DNA from: Phocaeicola plebeius
GTDB taxonomy: Bacteria > Bacteroidota > Bacteroidia > Bacteroidales > Bacteroidaceae
Reading direction: 5' to 3'
DNA length: 64,000 bases
Assembly: GCA_022767125.1 (NCBI GenBank)
Contig: JALEPZ010000104.1
Coordinates: 1-64,000 of the forward strand
Shown here: positions 8,223 to 17,895 of the stretch, piece by piece
Position numbering within the stretch: position 1 is the first letter of the stretch
Layout of the letters: every line of letters starts with the position of its first letter
Program-made: the position numbers and the translations under genes
Notes under the pieces: generated by a model
Seen by the model: the letters and a program-made list of their open reading frames with translations, nothing else
What the model was told of the DNA's origin: nothing
The model's database searches: none

Positions 8223-10442
8223 TCAGCCGCGGTTGACCTGTTTCACGCCTTTGACCGTTCGGATCTTCTTGATGAGCGACTCCAGTTTGGACGTGTCGTC
8301 CACCATGACCGTCAGCATCCCCGAGAACAGCCCGTCGTGGGAGTCGATGCTGATGGAACGCAGCAGGATGTTGTTCTCCTTGTTGATGATGGAGGTGATG
8401 TTGGTGACGATGCCGATGTCATCGTGTCCCACGATGCGGAGCGTGATGGGGTACTGCTTTCCCTGGCTTTTTCCGGCCCAGCGGGCACGTACGATGCGGT
8501 AGGGGAAGCGCGAGCGCATCTCCGTAGCGTTCGGACAGTCGCAGCGGTGAATCTTGATGCCGCCAGAAATGGTGACAAAACCGAATACCTCATCACCGTA
8601 GATGGGGTTGCAGCATTTGGCCAGGTTGAAGTCGATGCCTTTCAGGTTGCGGTCGATGACGAGTACATCGTCTTTGAATTCCCGCAGGTCGGTGTCGTGC
8701 TGGATATTATAGTTTTCGGCACTCCGGTAGACCACCTCGGCGTTTTCCGTTTCCTTCCGCTGCATTTCCTGGTACTTGTCGATGATGCTGTTGAGGTCGG
8801 TCGTCTGGTCGGCCAGGCTCTGGTAGAAGTCCGTAACCGTCTTGAAGCCCAGCTTGCGGATGAGACGCATCAGGGTGGCTTCATCGTAATCGATCTTCCG
8901 GTTCTTCAGCTTTCGCTCCAGGTCTTCGCGGGCAAACTGGGTTTGTCGGGCGGCGATTTCCTTCAGGGCCTGCCGGATTTTGGTGCGGGCCTTCGAGGTG
9001 GTGACGAAGTTCAGCCAGTCGCGTTTGGGGGTCTGCGTGGCGGAGGAGGCGATTTCCACCTGGTCACCGCTGTTCAGCACCTGCCGCAGCTGCACGTTCT
9101 TTCCGTTCACTCGCGCACCGATGCAATGGTAGCCCAGGTTGGTGTGGATGGTGAACGCAAAGTCGAGCACCGTAGCCCCCTGCGGGAGCTTGTAGAGGTC
9201 GCCTTTGGGGGTAAACACGAACACTTCGTCCTTGTAGAGGTCGAGCTTGAACTGGTCCATGGCTTCCATATCGTTGTCGGCATTCTCCAAGGTTTCCCGG
9301 ATGGAGTTCAGCCATTCGTCCAGTCCCGTCTCGCCCTTGATGCCTTTGTAGCGCCAGTGGGCCGCCAGTCCCTTCTCGGCGATTTCGTCCATGCGCTCGG
9401 TGCGTATCTGCACTTCCACCCATTTCCCTTCCGGCCCCATGACCGTGATGTGGAGCGACTCGTAGCCGTTGCTCTTCGGCACCGACAGCCAGTCGCGCAG
9501 GCGTTTGGGATTGGGCAGGTACATGTCGGTGACGATGGAGTACACCTGCCAGCATTCCTGCTTTTCTCTCTCCTGTGGGGAGTCGAGGATGACGCGGATG
9601 GCAAAGAGGTCGTAGACCCCCTCGAACGGACAGCCTTGCTTCTTCATCTTCTGATAGATGGAGTGGATGGACTTGGTGCGTCCTTTCATGTGGAAGTGCA
9701 GTCCTGCCGCCTCCAGCTTTTTCCGGATTGGGGTGATGAAATTGTCGATGTAACGGTCGCGGGCGGCTTTGGTGGCGTTCAGCTTTTCCTTTATATGATA
9801 GTACATATCGTGATGGGTGTACTTCAGCCACAAGTCTTCGAGTTCCGATTTCAGTTTGTACAGGCCCAGCTTGTGGGCCAGGGGCGCATATAGGAAATAG
9901 GCCTCGTTGGCCACCTGAAGACGCTCCTTGTCGTTGGGGCTGTCCTTGATCTGGCGCATCAGGTTGACGCGGTCGGCAATGATGATGAGGATGACACGCA
10001 TGTCTTCGGCAAACGACAGCAGCAGGTTGCGGAAGTTTTCCGATTCGATGGTGGGGCTTTTGGAGTAGAGTTCGTTGATTCTGACCAGGCCTCGGATGAT
10101 GGCGGCTACATCCTTTCCGTAGGCGTGTTCGATTTCGGCCAAGGTGCAACGTCCGCATTTCACGATTTCATGGAGCATGATGCCCAGAATCGACGCCCGG
10201 CGCATACCGATTTCTTCGGCCACGATGACGGCCGTCTGCATATCTTTGATGACGGGATTCATTCCGAAAGCATTGCGGGGGAGTCCGCCCTCGGCCATGA
10301 TGCGGGTAAGGAGGGCCTTGAGCTTGCGGCAATCGTCTTTCTGGAGGGTGTCACCCGACAGTTTCAACAGTTTCTTATAAAGGGCGAACAACTGCTGTCG
10401 TTCGCCGGCAGTGAAGTAAGTTGATTGTTCCATTTTGCGCAT
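8223..10442 (-). CDS. relA: RelA/SpoT-family (p)ppGpp synthetase with degenerate hydrolase domain
   Basis: The 739-residue protein has the long RelA/SpoT layout: an HD-like domain (about 60-170), synthetase (240-365), TGS (405-465) and a C-terminal ACT domain (664-739). The synthetase motifs are intact: GRTKSIHSIYQKM, YDLFAIRVIL, NGYESLH, and E343 in VEVQIRT. In the hydrolase domain the HDxxED motif reads H91-E-I-V-K-C96, and the HP motif before it is absent. Only the later ADR Asp remains. I infer a synthetase without (p)ppGpp hydrolase activity, implying a separate bifunctional Rel elsewhere. M4 (MEQSTYF) is an alternative start. The gene is divergent from DUF4301. Confidence 0.93.
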   Translation of the reverse strand: MRKMEQSTYFTAGERQQLFALYKKLLKLSGDTLQKDDCRKLKALLTRIMAEGGLPRNAFGMNPVIKDMQTAVIVAEEIGMRRASILGIMLHEIVKCGRCTLAEIEHAYGKDVAAIIRGLVRINELYSKSPTIESENFRNLLLSFAEDMRVILIIIADRVNLMRQIKDSPNDKERLQVANEAYFLYAPLAHKLGLYKLKSELEDLWLKYTHHDMYYHIKEKLNATKAARDRYIDNFITPIRKKLEAAGLHFHMKGRTKSIHSIYQKMKKQGCPFEGVYDLFAIRVILDSPQEREKQECWQVYSIVTDMYLPNPKRLRDWLSVPKSNGYESLHITVMGPEGKWVEVQIRTERMDEIAEKGLAAHWRYKGIKGETGLDEWLNSIRETLENADNDMEAMDQFKLDLYKDEVFVFTPKGDLYKLPQGATVLDFAFTIHTNLGYHCIGARVNGKNVQLRQVLNSGDQVEIASSATQTPKRDWLNFVTTSKARTKIRQALKEIAARQTQFAREDLERKLKNRKIDYDEATLMRLIRKLGFKTVTDFYQSLADQTTDLNSIIDKYQEMQRKETENAEVVYRSAENYNIQHDTDLREFKDDVLVIDRNLKGIDFNLAKCCNPIYGDEVFGFVTISGGIKIHRCDCPNATEMRSRFPYRIVRARWAGKSQGKQYPITLRIVGHDDIGIVTNITSIINKENNILLRSISIDSHDGLFSGMLTVMVDDTSKLESLIKKIRTVKGVKQVNRG

Positions 10443-10483
10443 AATTTACTTTCTTGCGGGTAAAGGTAGTTTTTTTCTTCAAC

Positions 10484-10518
10484 TTTTGATAGAATCTTGT
10501 GTTTTTTTTATATTTTTG
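10484..10518 (+). promoter_or_regulatory. Bacteroides-type promoter of the DUF4301 gene
   Basis: A -33 TTTTG (10484-10488) and a -7 TATTTTTG (10511-10518) are 22 nt apart, slightly longer than the usual spacing. The predicted start near 10525 leaves a leader of about 40 nt. Confidence 0.6.
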
Positions 10519-10566
10519 GGCAGGATTCAATGAGTAACCCGTATATATTACTTAAATTTATCGAAT

Positions 10567-12090
10567 ATGTTAACACAAGAAGACAAAGAGTTGCTGGCGA
10601 AAAAAGGTATTTCGGAGCAACAGATCCAGGAGCAACTGGCATGTTTTGAACAAGGTTTCCCCTTCCTGAAGCTGGCGGGGGCCGCTGCGGTGGACAATGG
10701 CGGTATTTTCATTCCTTCTGCCGAAGAGCAGGCGGCTTATCTGGCTGCATGGGACGCTTATAAGGATGGCGACAAGAAGGTGGTGAAGTTTGTGCCTGCA
10801 TCGGGTGCTGCCAGCCGTATGTTCAAGAACATGTTTGAGTTCCTGGGAGCCGACTATGACGTGCCGACGACAGACTTCGAAAAGAAATTCTTCGCCCACA
10901 TCCATAGCTTTGCTTTCTTCAACGACCTGAACGCTGCTTGTCTGGACAATACCGGAAGGACCATTGATGCGCTTGTAGAAGAAAAGAACTACAAGGCAGT
11001 GGTGGCGAATCTGCTGGAGGCTGCCGGACTGAACTATGGTGCGCTGCCGAAAGGTTTGCTGAAGTTCCATCGCTATGCTGACGGTGTACGTACGCCGCTG
11101 GAAGAACATTTGGTGGAAGGTGCGCTGTATGCTGCAGGTAAGACCGGTCAGGTGAACGTACACTTTACGGTTTCTACGGAGCATCGTGCCTTGTTTGCCA
11201 AACTGGTGGAAGCCAAGGTGGCAGAATATGCCCAGAAGTATGGGGTAGAATACAACATCTCGTTCTCTGAACAGAAGCCCAGCACCGACACGATGGCGGC
11301 TACGATGGACAACCAGCCCTTCCGCGACGAAAAGGGCAAGCTGGTGTTCCGTCCGGGTGGCCACGGTGCCCTGATCGAGAACCTGAACGACTTGGATGCG
11401 GACATTGTCTTCATCAAGAATATCGACAATGTGGTGCCCGACCGTCTGAAGGAAGATACGGTGACCTACAAGAAGCTGCTGGCCGGTGTGCTGGTGACTT
11501 TGCAGCAGAAGGCATTCCAGTACCTCGAAGTGCTGGACGGTGGCCAGTATTCGCATGAACAGCTGGAAGAAATCATCCATTTCGTACAGCATGACCTGCG
11601 TTGCCGCAAGGAGGATATCAAGAATCTGGAGGATGCTGATCTCGTCATCTACCTGCGTAGCAAGTTGAATCGTCCGATGCGTGTCTGCGGTATGGTGAAG
11701 AATGTGGGTGAACCGGGCGGTGGTCCGTTCTTGGCCTATAATCCTGACGGCACGGTTTCGCTGCAGATTCTGGAAAGCTCGCAGATTGACATGAAGGATC
11801 CTGAGAAGAAGGCGATGTTTGAAAAGGGCACGCACTTCAATCCGGTGGATCTGGTATGTGCCGTACGCGACTACAAGGGCAACAAGTTTGACTTGCTGGC
11901 TCACGTGGACAAGGCTACGGGCTTTATTTCCTTTAAGTCGAAGAACGGCAAGGAACTGAAGGCTCTTGAATTGCCGGGTCTGTGGAACGGCTCAATGAGT
12001 GACTGGAGCACGGTATTCGTGGAAGTGCCGCTGAGTACGTTCAATCCGGTGAAGACTGTCAATGACCTGTTGCGTGAACAGCATCAGTAA
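10567..12090 (+). CDS. DUF4301 family protein
   Basis: The 507-residue cytoplasmic protein matches DUF4301, a Bacteroidetes family of unknown function. Near the N-terminus VKFVPASGAASRMFKNMFEF resembles the phosphate/nucleotide loop of sugar nucleotidyltransferases, and a Gly-rich FRPGGHGALIENLNDLDADIVFIKNIDN stretch follows. A nucleotidyltransferase-like fold is therefore plausible, but the activity is not known. There is no signal peptide. Codon usage leans toward preferred codons, suggesting good expression. The gene has its own promoter and ends at a strong hairpin shared with the convergent GH53 gene. Confidence 0.8.
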   Translation: MLTQEDKELLAKKGISEQQIQEQLACFEQGFPFLKLAGAAAVDNGGIFIPSAEEQAAYLAAWDAYKDGDKKVVKFVPASGAASRMFKNMFEFLGADYDVPTTDFEKKFFAHIHSFAFFNDLNAACLDNTGRTIDALVEEKNYKAVVANLLEAAGLNYGALPKGLLKFHRYADGVRTPLEEHLVEGALYAAGKTGQVNVHFTVSTEHRALFAKLVEAKVAEYAQKYGVEYNISFSEQKPSTDTMAATMDNQPFRDEKGKLVFRPGGHGALIENLNDLDADIVFIKNIDNVVPDRLKEDTVTYKKLLAGVLVTLQQKAFQYLEVLDGGQYSHEQLEEIIHFVQHDLRCRKEDIKNLEDADLVIYLRSKLNRPMRVCGMVKNVGEPGGGPFLAYNPDGTVSLQILESSQIDMKDPEKKAMFEKGTHFNPVDLVCAVRDYKGNKFDLLAHVDKATGFISFKSKNGKELKALELPGLWNGSMSDWSTVFVEVPLSTFNPVKTVNDLLREQHQ

Positions 12091-12107
12091 TTGATTCTGT
12101 CATATTG

Positions 12108-12154
12108 TCATTCTGAATCGCCATCACATCCGTTGTAATGGCGATTCAGAATGA
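12108..12154. terminator. Bidirectional hairpin terminator
   Basis: A perfect 17-bp inverted repeat has arms TCATTCTGAATCGCCAT (12108-12124) and ATGGCGATTCAGAATGA (12138-12154) with a 13-nt loop. It sits between the convergent DUF4301 and GH53 genes. Its outer sequence GTCATTCTGA resembles the repeat family also seen near 49735 and 54581. Confidence 0.75.
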
Positions 12155-12181
12155 TAAATTGTTTCCCTTCCTTTTATTATA

Positions 12182-13354
12182 TTATTCGGAGAAGGCTTCC
12201 ATGATGGCTGTCGAGCAACCGTTCTCTGTGAAGGCGCCCAGGCGATACTGGCTGGGGAGGCATTCGGGCTCCCAATAGAAGACACCTTTGCAGCGATTGT
12301 TGGTCTTGTTCTGCGCATCGGTGAGGAGTTGCTTCAGCAGGGTCTTTCCTTGTTGCAGGGTGGCTGTAGCGGCGAGTTTGCCTTGGTCGTCTGCACATTC
12401 CATTCCTGTTTCCACAATCATGACATCACAGTTGTAGCGAGCGCTGACCGTATTGATATTGGCGATGCAGTCGGAGAGGGTTTTCTCTGCGGAGTAGTCG
12501 GGATGTTCCTGTTGGGTCCAGTACGGATAGATGGACATGCCGATCATGTCCCATTTGCCTCCGTTCTTCTTCAGTTCGTCGAAGAACCAAGTGTACAGAC
12601 TTTGGTCGTACCCGTTGTCGAGATGAACAATGACGATGGCATCGGGGAACACTTCCTTCACGGCATCGTAGCCGGTGGTGATGAAACTGCCGAGGTTGGC
12701 CCAGTTGGCTGGGTATTTCACTTCGGACGAACCGTTTCCGCCGTTTTTCAGGTCACTGGCTTTGATATCGTAGGAGGCACCACTGAGAGTGGCGTCTTCA
12801 TCCCACAGCATTCCCGGACGGATTTCGTTGCCTACCTGTACCCACTTGGGGGCGATGCCTTTGGCCTTAAGGGCCTGCAGCACTTCGCGGGTGTGGTCGG
12901 CAATGGCTTTCTTCAGTTCGTTCAGTCCCAGCCCTTTCCAGGCTGCCGGCTTGTTCTGTTGTCCGGGATCGGCCCACCAGTCGCTGTAGTGGAAGTCCAC
13001 CATCACGTCCATATCCAAAGCGGCTGCCCGCTGTGCCTTGGTCACCATATCGGCCGTATTACACCAGTTGTTGTGCGCATTCGGGTCTACCCACACGCGC
13101 AGGCGGATGGCGTTCAGTCCCAGTTCCTTCATCAGGGCGGTACATTCGCGTTCTTCCCCCTTTGCGTTGTAGAACTTGTGTCCTTTGCTTTCCAGTTCTG
13201 TCACCCAACTGATGTCTGCTCCTTTGGTGAAACCGTTATCGATAACCGGTGGTTCGGGGGCTTCCGGTGATTTGCTGGAGGAGCTGCTGCATCCGTAGCA
13301 GGCTCCTGCGACAGCTGCAACGAGCAGCATGTTCTTCCATTTACTTGTTTTCAT
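12182..13354 (-). CDS. GH53 arabinogalactan endo-beta-1,4-galactanase, lipoprotein
   Basis: The 390-residue lipoprotein (acylation probably at Cys19, VAGAC) has a GH53 TIM barrel. GH53 enzymes cut the beta-1,4-galactan side chains of pectin. Motifs are KGADISWVTELE, IRLRVWVDP and MVDFHYSDWWADP. The acid/base is E177 in QVGNEI and the nucleophile E315 in IVETGME. A Ser-rich linker follows the lipid Cys, so the enzyme is probably anchored at the cell surface or outer membrane. It lies 24 nt after the hisB stop on the same strand with no promoter seen between, so it is probably transcribed with the his operon. No SusC/SusD pair is adjacent, which is unusual for this enzyme class. Confidence 0.92.
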   Translation of the reverse strand: MKTSKWKNMLLVAAVAGACYGCSSSSSKSPEAPEPPVIDNGFTKGADISWVTELESKGHKFYNAKGEERECTALMKELGLNAIRLRVWVDPNAHNNWCNTADMVTKAQRAAALDMDVMVDFHYSDWWADPGQQNKPAAWKGLGLNELKKAIADHTREVLQALKAKGIAPKWVQVGNEIRPGMLWDEDATLSGASYDIKASDLKNGGNGSSEVKYPANWANLGSFITTGYDAVKEVFPDAIVIVHLDNGYDQSLYTWFFDELKKNGGKWDMIGMSIYPYWTQQEHPDYSAEKTLSDCIANINTVSARYNCDVMIVETGMECADDQGKLAATATLQQGKTLLKQLLTDAQNKTNNRCKGVFYWEPECLPSQYRLGAFTENGCSTAIMEAFSE

Positions 13355-13378
13355 AGGTTGGATTGTTAATGATTGTTG

Positions 13379-14500
13379 TTATAATGTTCCTTTACTGGAA
13401 GGTACTTCATAATGGTAGATGTCGCGCCGCACGGCCATCTTGATGCTTCGTGCCAGTGCCTTGAAGATACCTTCTATCTTGTGGTGCTCGTTCTGTCCCT
13501 CTGCCTGGATGTTGAGGTTCATGCGGGCAGCGTCACTGAGCGACTTGAAGAAATGAAGGAACATTTCGGTGGGCATCTCACCGATTTTTTCGCGGTGAAA
13601 CTCGGCCTTCCATACCAGCCAGGGACGGCCTCCGAAATCGAGGCTGACCTGGCAGAGGCAGTCATCCATCGGGAGGCAGTAGCCGTAGCGTTCAATGCCG
13701 CGTTTGCTGCCCAGCGCCTGGTAAAGGCAATCGCCCAAGGCAATGGCTGTGTCCTCGATGGTGTGGTGCTCGTCCACGTGCAGGTCGCCCTGGACACGCA
13801 CGGTGAGGTCCAGTCCGCCATGTTTTCCAATCTGCTCCAGCATGTGATCGAAGAACCCCAGTCCCGTGGAGATGTGGCAGATACCCTGTCCGTCCAGGTT
13901 GATACGGACATAGATATCGGTCTCCTTGGTGGTGCGGCGCACTTCGGCTATCCGCTCCCCGGCAAACAGGAATTCAGCGATGCGGTCCCAGTCGGTGGTG
14001 GCCAAGGCACAGACGGACTGCAGTTCGGACGAGAGCAGTGAGGTGTCGGATTGCAGCAGGATGGCCCGGCAACCCAAATTGCGGGCCAGTTCCACATCGG
14101 TCGGCCGGTCACCGATGACGAAACTGCCGGGCAGGTCGTAGTCGGGATTGTTCAAGTATTTGCCCAACATGCCGGTGCCAGGCTTGCGGGTGGGAGCATT
14201 CTCTTCGGGGAGGGTAGGGTCGATAAAGACCTCGTCGAAGGTGATGCCTTCTCCGGCCAGCGTTTTCATGACCAACTGGTGGACCGGCCAGAATGTGTCC
14301 GCAGGGAACGAGGCTGTCCCCAGTCCGTCCTGGTTGGTCACCATAGCCAGTTCGAAATCGAGTCGCTGGCGGATGAAATGCAGGTTGCGGAACACTTTCG
14401 GGTAAAACTCCAGTTTCTCGAAGGCATCGAGCTGGTAGTCGACGGGCGGTTCGATGACGAGGGTCCCGTCGCGGTCAATAAAGAGTACTTTCTTTTTCAT
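13379..14500 (-). CDS. hisB: Bifunctional histidinol-phosphatase / imidazoleglycerol-phosphate dehydratase
   Basis: The 373-residue enzyme catalyses steps 6 and 8 of histidine biosynthesis. The N-terminal HAD phosphatase has the nucleophile motif FIDRDGT (D9, D11) and [11 protein letters not shown]. The C-terminal dehydratase has [28 protein letters not shown] and the late NEHHKIEG. The frame stays open upstream to 14938, but that part lies inside hisC. I place the start at 14500, where [13 protein letters not shown] follows a GGAGGAACCACC ribosome-binding site 14 nt after hisC. It is the last his gene of this operon. Confidence 0.97.
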   Translation of the reverse strand: MKKKVLFIDRDGTLVIEPPVDYQLDAFEKLEFYPKVFRNLHFIRQRLDFELAMVTNQDGLGTASFPADTFWPVHQLVMKTLAGEGITFDEVFIDPTLPEENAPTRKPGTGMLGKYLNNPDYDLPGSFVIGDRPTDVELARNLGCRAILLQSDTSLLSSELQSVCALATTDWDRIAEFLFAGERIAEVRRTTKETDIYVRINLDGQGICHISTGLGFFDHMLEQIGKHGGLDLTVRVQGDLHVDEHHTIEDTAIALGDCLYQALGSKRGIERYGYCLPMDDCLCQVSLDFGGRPWLVWKAEFHREKIGEMPTEMFLHFFKSLSDAARMNLNIQAEGQNEHHKIEGIFKALARSIKMAVRRDIYHYEVPSSKGTL

Positions 14501-14514
14501 GGTGGTTCCTCCGG

Positions 14515-15558
14515 CTATTGTTGGGAATAATTGCGCAAGGCATCCAGCAGGGCATCGTTTTCCGGACGGGTTCCGACGGTGATGCGCAAGCAGTCCTTGC
14601 AGAGGGTGACATGGCTGCGGTTGCGCACGATGATACCTGCATCGACCAGGTAATGGTAGATGCGGTGAGCGTCGGTGACCCGCACGAGGAAGAAGTTGGC
14701 ATCGGTCGGGAAGATGTGACGGCAGACAGGCAGTGCGGCAAACTCCTGTAGAACCCGGGCGCGCTCTTCGAGCAGAGAGTCTACCCATCGTTTTACCTCG
14801 TAATCTTTCTGCATTTGCTCGATGGCGGCTTCCTGGGTGAGACGGTTGACATTGTACGGGTATTTTACCTTGTTCAGGATACCGATGATTTCCGGTGCGG
14901 CAAATGCCATCCCCAGCCGGATGGCGGCACATCCCCAAGCCTTGCTGAAGGTATTGAGCACGATGAGGTTGGGATGTTCGTCCAGTTCCAGCCGGAAGGG
15001 TGGCTGGGTGGAGAAATCGGAATAGGCTTCATCGACGACCACCAGTCCCGGAAACTCCTGCAGGAGACGCAGGATTTCCTGACGGTCCATGTTGTTGCCC
15101 GTGGGATTGTTGGGACTGCAGATCCAGAGGACCTTGGTATGGTTGTCACAGGCCGCCAACAAGCGGTCGGCGGATAGCTGGAACTGTTCGTCGAGTTCTA
15201 CAGGACGGTACTCCACGTCGTTGATGTCGGCACATACCTGATACATGCCGTAGGTAGGCTCGATGGCCACTACATTGTCCTGTCCCGGACAGGTGAAGCA
15301 CCGATAGATTAGGTCGATGGCTTCGTCGCTTCCATTGCCGAGGAATAATTGTTCAGTCCGTACCCCCTTGGCCGGTGCAATCAGGGCCTTCAGCTCCCGC
15401 TGCAGCGGATCGGGATAGCGATTGTTGGGGGTATTGTACGGGTTTTCGTTGGCATCGAGGAAGATGGAGGCTTCCTTGCCACTGTATTCGTCGCGGGCTG
15501 AAGAATAAGGCTTCAGGGCCCAGATGTTCGGTCTTGTCAGTTCTTTTAATGATTTCAT
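14515..15558 (-). CDS. hisC: Histidinol-phosphate aminotransferase
   Basis: The 347-residue enzyme is a fold-type I PLP aminotransferase that converts imidazoleacetol-phosphate to histidinol-phosphate. Visible motifs are [11 protein letters not shown] near the N-terminus, [28 protein letters not shown], and NTFSKAWG, which carries the PLP Lys. The start overlaps the hisD stop by 4 nt, and hisB follows after 14 nt, so it is translated as part of the his operon. Confidence 0.97.
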   Translation of the reverse strand: MKSLKELTRPNIWALKPYSSARDEYSGKEASIFLDANENPYNTPNNRYPDPLQRELKALIAPAKGVRTEQLFLGNGSDEAIDLIYRCFTCPGQDNVVAIEPTYGMYQVCADINDVEYRPVELDEQFQLSADRLLAACDNHTKVLWICSPNNPTGNNMDRQEILRLLQEFPGLVVVDEAYSDFSTQPPFRLELDEHPNLIVLNTFSKAWGCAAIRLGMAFAAPEIIGILNKVKYPYNVNRLTQEAAIEQMQKDYEVKRWVDSLLEERARVLQEFAALPVCRHIFPTDANFFLVRVTDAHRIYHYLVDAGIIVRNRSHVTLCKDCLRITVGTRPENDALLDALRNYSQQ

Positions 15559-16835
15559 AAGTCTGATAATCTTACCGTTACTGCATTTTTATGTGCTTCC
15601 AGGCATTCGTTGGCGGCCATTTCCTGAATGGTAGGTCCCAGCGAACGAATGCCTTCGCGGGTGATTTCCTGGAAAGTGATTTTGCGGATAAAGCTGTCGA
15701 GTGACACGCCGCTGTAGGCTTTCGCATAGCCGTTGGTGGGCAGCGTGTGGTTGGTTCCCGACGCATAGTCGCCGGCACTTTCGGGCGAGTAGGGTCCTAA
15801 AAAGACCGAACCGGCATTGACCACCCGTCCGGCAATGTCGAGGTAGTCGGCGGTCTCGATGATAAGGTGCTCGGGAGCATATTCGTTGGTCATTTCGAGG
15901 GCTGTGTTCATATCCTTCACGAGGATGAGCTTGCTGTTCTCCAACGAGCGTTCGGCCAGTTCGCGGCGGGGCAGCCGTTCGAGTTGCCGTTGCACCTCCT
16001 CGGCAGTTTGTTCTAACAAGGTGGCGGAGGTCGTAATCAGGATGGCCTGGCTGTCTACGCCATGTTCGGCCTGCGACAAGAGGTCGGCCGCCACAAAGGC
16101 GGGTCGGGCTGTATCGTCGGCCAACACACAGACCTCGGAGGGCCCTGCTGGCATGTCGATGGCTACGTCGCGCAGTGAGACCTGCTGCTTGGCGGCTGTG
16201 ACATACTGGTTACCCGGTCCGAAAATCTTGTAGACCTTGGGGACAGACTCCGTGCCGTATGCCATGGCCCCGATGGCCTGTACGCCTCCGGCTTTGAAGA
16301 CGGCATCTACACCGGCGGTGCGGGCAGCAAAGAGGATAGCAGGATGAATCTTCCCTTCTCGGTTGGGCGGGCTGCAGAGGACGACTTCCTTGCAGCCGGC
16401 GATGCGGGCCGGAGTGGCCAGCATCAGGACGGTGGAAAAGAGGGGAGCCGTTCCGCCGGGGATATAGAGTCCCACCTTCTGGATGGCTACCGCCTTTTGC
16501 CAGCAGCATACGCCGGGGGTAGTAACCACTTTCTTCCCTTCGAACCGCTGGGCAGCATGGAAGGTACGGATGTTCCGGTAGGCAGCCTGGATAGCTTCTT
16601 TCAGAGCGGGGCTTACTTGCCGTTCGGCTTCCTCGAATTCCTCTTCCGTGACCTTCAGGGATGTAAGCCGTACTTTATCGAATTTTTCTTCCAGTTCCAG
16701 GACGGCCTTGTCACCTTCCTTCCGCACCTGTTCGAGGACAGTACGGACCGTTTCACGCAAGGCCTCCGTATCGAGGGTGTTCCGTTGGATCAGGCGGCCC
16801 CATTCCTCCGGTTCAGGATAACAGATGGTTTTCAT
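15555..16835 (-). CDS. hisD: Histidinol dehydrogenase
   Basis: The 426-residue enzyme performs the last two steps of histidine synthesis, histidinol to histidine, with NAD+ and Zn2+. The motifs [49 protein letters not shown] and [14 protein letters not shown] are typical. The frame extends upstream to 16937, but that overlaps hisG. The ATG at 16835 ([12 protein letters not shown]), 17 nt after the hisG stop, is the likely start. Confidence 0.97.
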   Translation of the reverse strand: MKTICYPEPEEWGRLIQRNTLDTEALRETVRTVLEQVRKEGDKAVLELEEKFDKVRLTSLKVTEEEFEEAERQVSPALKEAIQAAYRNIRTFHAAQRFEGKKVVTTPGVCCWQKAVAIQKVGLYIPGGTAPLFSTVLMLATPARIAGCKEVVLCSPPNREGKIHPAILFAARTAGVDAVFKAGGVQAIGAMAYGTESVPKVYKIFGPGNQYVTAAKQQVSLRDVAIDMPAGPSEVCVLADDTARPAFVAADLLSQAEHGVDSQAILITTSATLLEQTAEEVQRQLERLPRRELAERSLENSKLILVKDMNTALEMTNEYAPEHLIIETADYLDIAGRVVNAGSVFLGPYSPESAGDYASGTNHTLPTNGYAKAYSGVSLDSFIRKITFQEITREGIRSLGPTIQEMAANECLEAHKNAVTVRLSDL

Positions 16836-16852
16836 GATGCGTACAATAGAGG

Positions 16853-17704
16853 TTACAGAATCATTTTTTCGATGGGAATCACCAGGATACCTTGCGCTCC
16901 CAGTGCCTTCAGCTTGCCGATGATTTCCCAAAAACATTGTTGGTCGAGGACGGTGTGGACGCTGCTCCAGCCTTCCGTGGCCAACGGCATGATGGTAGGG
17001 CTCTTGACACCCGGCAGGACGGAGATGATTTCATCCAGACGGTCGGTAGGCGCATTCATCAGTACGTACTTCTTGTCCTCGGCTGCCTTGACCGCTTCGA
17101 TGCGGAACAGCAGTTCCTCAAGGATGTTTTTTTTCTCCTCGCTCATCTCTTTGTTCCCGATGAGGAGGGCTTCGCTTTTCATGACTACTTCCACTTCCTT
17201 CAGGTTGTTGCTGATAAGGGTGGAACCCGAGCTGACAATGTCGAAGATGGCATCTGCCAGTCCGATTCCCGGCGCAATTTCCACTGAACCGGTAATGACA
17301 TGAATATCGGCGCTGATGCCTTGCCGGTCGAGGTACTCCTGAAGAATGACCGGGTAAGAAGTGGCAATCTTCTTGCCGTTGAACCACTGTGGTCCGTCGT
17401 AGGTTTCCTCTTTGTGGATGGCGAGCGAGAGCCGGCATTTGCTGAATCCCAAGCGATAGATGATGGCAGCGTCTTCGCGTCGTTCTACAAATTCATTTTC
17501 ACCCACAATGCCCAAGTCGGCCACTCCGCTGGCTACGCATTGTGGAATATCGTCGTCACGCAGGAACAGCACCTCCACGGGGAAGTTGCCAGCCTGGGTG
17601 AGGAGGGTTCGTTTGGAAGTAGAAAGTTTGATGTCGGCTTCGCCGAGCAACGCCATCGTGTCTTCGAAGAGGCGTCCTTTCGATTGTACTGCAATTCTAA
17701 GCAT
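16853..17704 (-). CDS. hisG: ATP phosphoribosyltransferase, long form
   Basis: The 283-residue enzyme catalyses the first step of histidine synthesis. It is the long form: catalytic domains (MLRIAVQSKGRL, DLGIVGENEF, GSVEIAPGIGLADAIFDIVSSGSTL) plus a C-terminal regulatory domain ending in GAQGILVIPIEKMIL. That domain gives allosteric histidine inhibition in the family, and no HisZ is then needed. It is the first structural gene of the operon, 39 nt after the attenuator stem, so it is controlled by both attenuation and probable feedback inhibition. Confidence 0.97.
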   Translation of the reverse strand: MLRIAVQSKGRLFEDTMALLGEADIKLSTSKRTLLTQAGNFPVEVLFLRDDDIPQCVASGVADLGIVGENEFVERREDAAIIYRLGFSKCRLSLAIHKEETYDGPQWFNGKKIATSYPVILQEYLDRQGISADIHVITGSVEIAPGIGLADAIFDIVSSGSTLISNNLKEVEVVMKSEALLIGNKEMSEEKKNILEELLFRIEAVKAAEDKKYVLMNAPTDRLDEIISVLPGVKSPTIMPLATEGWSSVHTVLDQQCFWEIIGKLKALGAQGILVIPIEKMIL

Positions 17705-17743
17705 ATTGTTGTTCGTTAAAGTTGTTTTAAATGGCTGTTTACG

Positions 17744-17778
17744 AAAAAAGGCTTACCGCGGATGAACGGCAAGCCTTT
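17744..17778 (-). terminator. Intrinsic terminator of the his attenuator
   Basis: On the minus strand arms 17778-17767 (AAAGGCTTGCCG) and 17758-17747 (CGGTAAGCCTTT) form a 12-bp stem with one G-U pair and an 8-nt loop. The 3' arm runs directly into a T-run to 17744. The stem lies between the His-rich leader peptide and hisG, so it is an attenuator rather than an end-of-operon terminator. Confidence 0.9.
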
Positions 17779-17794
17779 ATCTATGTATCGTAAC

Positions 17795-17855
17795 TACGCA
17801 ACGCATCAGCCTACCCTTCATTTGTGTTAGGAGCATGATGGCGATGATGTGCGTA
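17795..17855 (-). promoter_or_regulatory. Competing (1:2) stem of the his attenuator
   Basis: Segment 1, TACGCACATCA (17855-17845), overlaps the first two His codons of the leader peptide. It can pair with segment 2, TGATG plus TGCGTA (17808-17804 and 17800-17795), giving 11 bp with a 3-nt bulge. Segment 2 together with the preceding AGGC (17812-17804) could instead pair with CATC and AGCCT inside the terminator. A ribosome stalled at the His codons would block 1:2 and could free segment 2 to act as antiterminator. The antiterminator pairing is inferred and less certain than the 1:2 stem. Confidence 0.65.
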
Positions 17856-17867
17856 ACGTAAAATCAT
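17811..17867 (-). CDS. hisL: his operon leader peptide
   Basis: A short frame encodes MILRYAHHRHHAPNTNEG (18 residues) and ends in TAG. Four of five consecutive codons (HHRHH) are CAT His codons. It begins about 23 nt after the predicted start of transcription and is followed by competing stems, a terminator with a U-run, and then hisG. The layout is the same as enterobacterial hisL, though the peptide sequence is unrelated and has four His codons rather than seven. The sequence before the ATG is A-rich (AAGTAAGAATAAT), as is common for Bacteroides start sites. Confidence 0.9.
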   Translation of the reverse strand: MILRYAHHRHHAPNTNEG

Positions 17868-17895
17868 ATTATTCTTACTTTTCTTGTTTCGGCTG

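Noticed and set aside
8172..9893. 573-codon open frame antisense to relA
   Set aside because: It overlaps a well-supported gene and its product has no family features.
14501..14938. Upstream extension of hisB, suggesting a fusion or longer protein
   Set aside because: The extension is inside hisC in another frame. [13 protein letters not shown] at 14500 with a ribosome-binding site is the normal HisB start.
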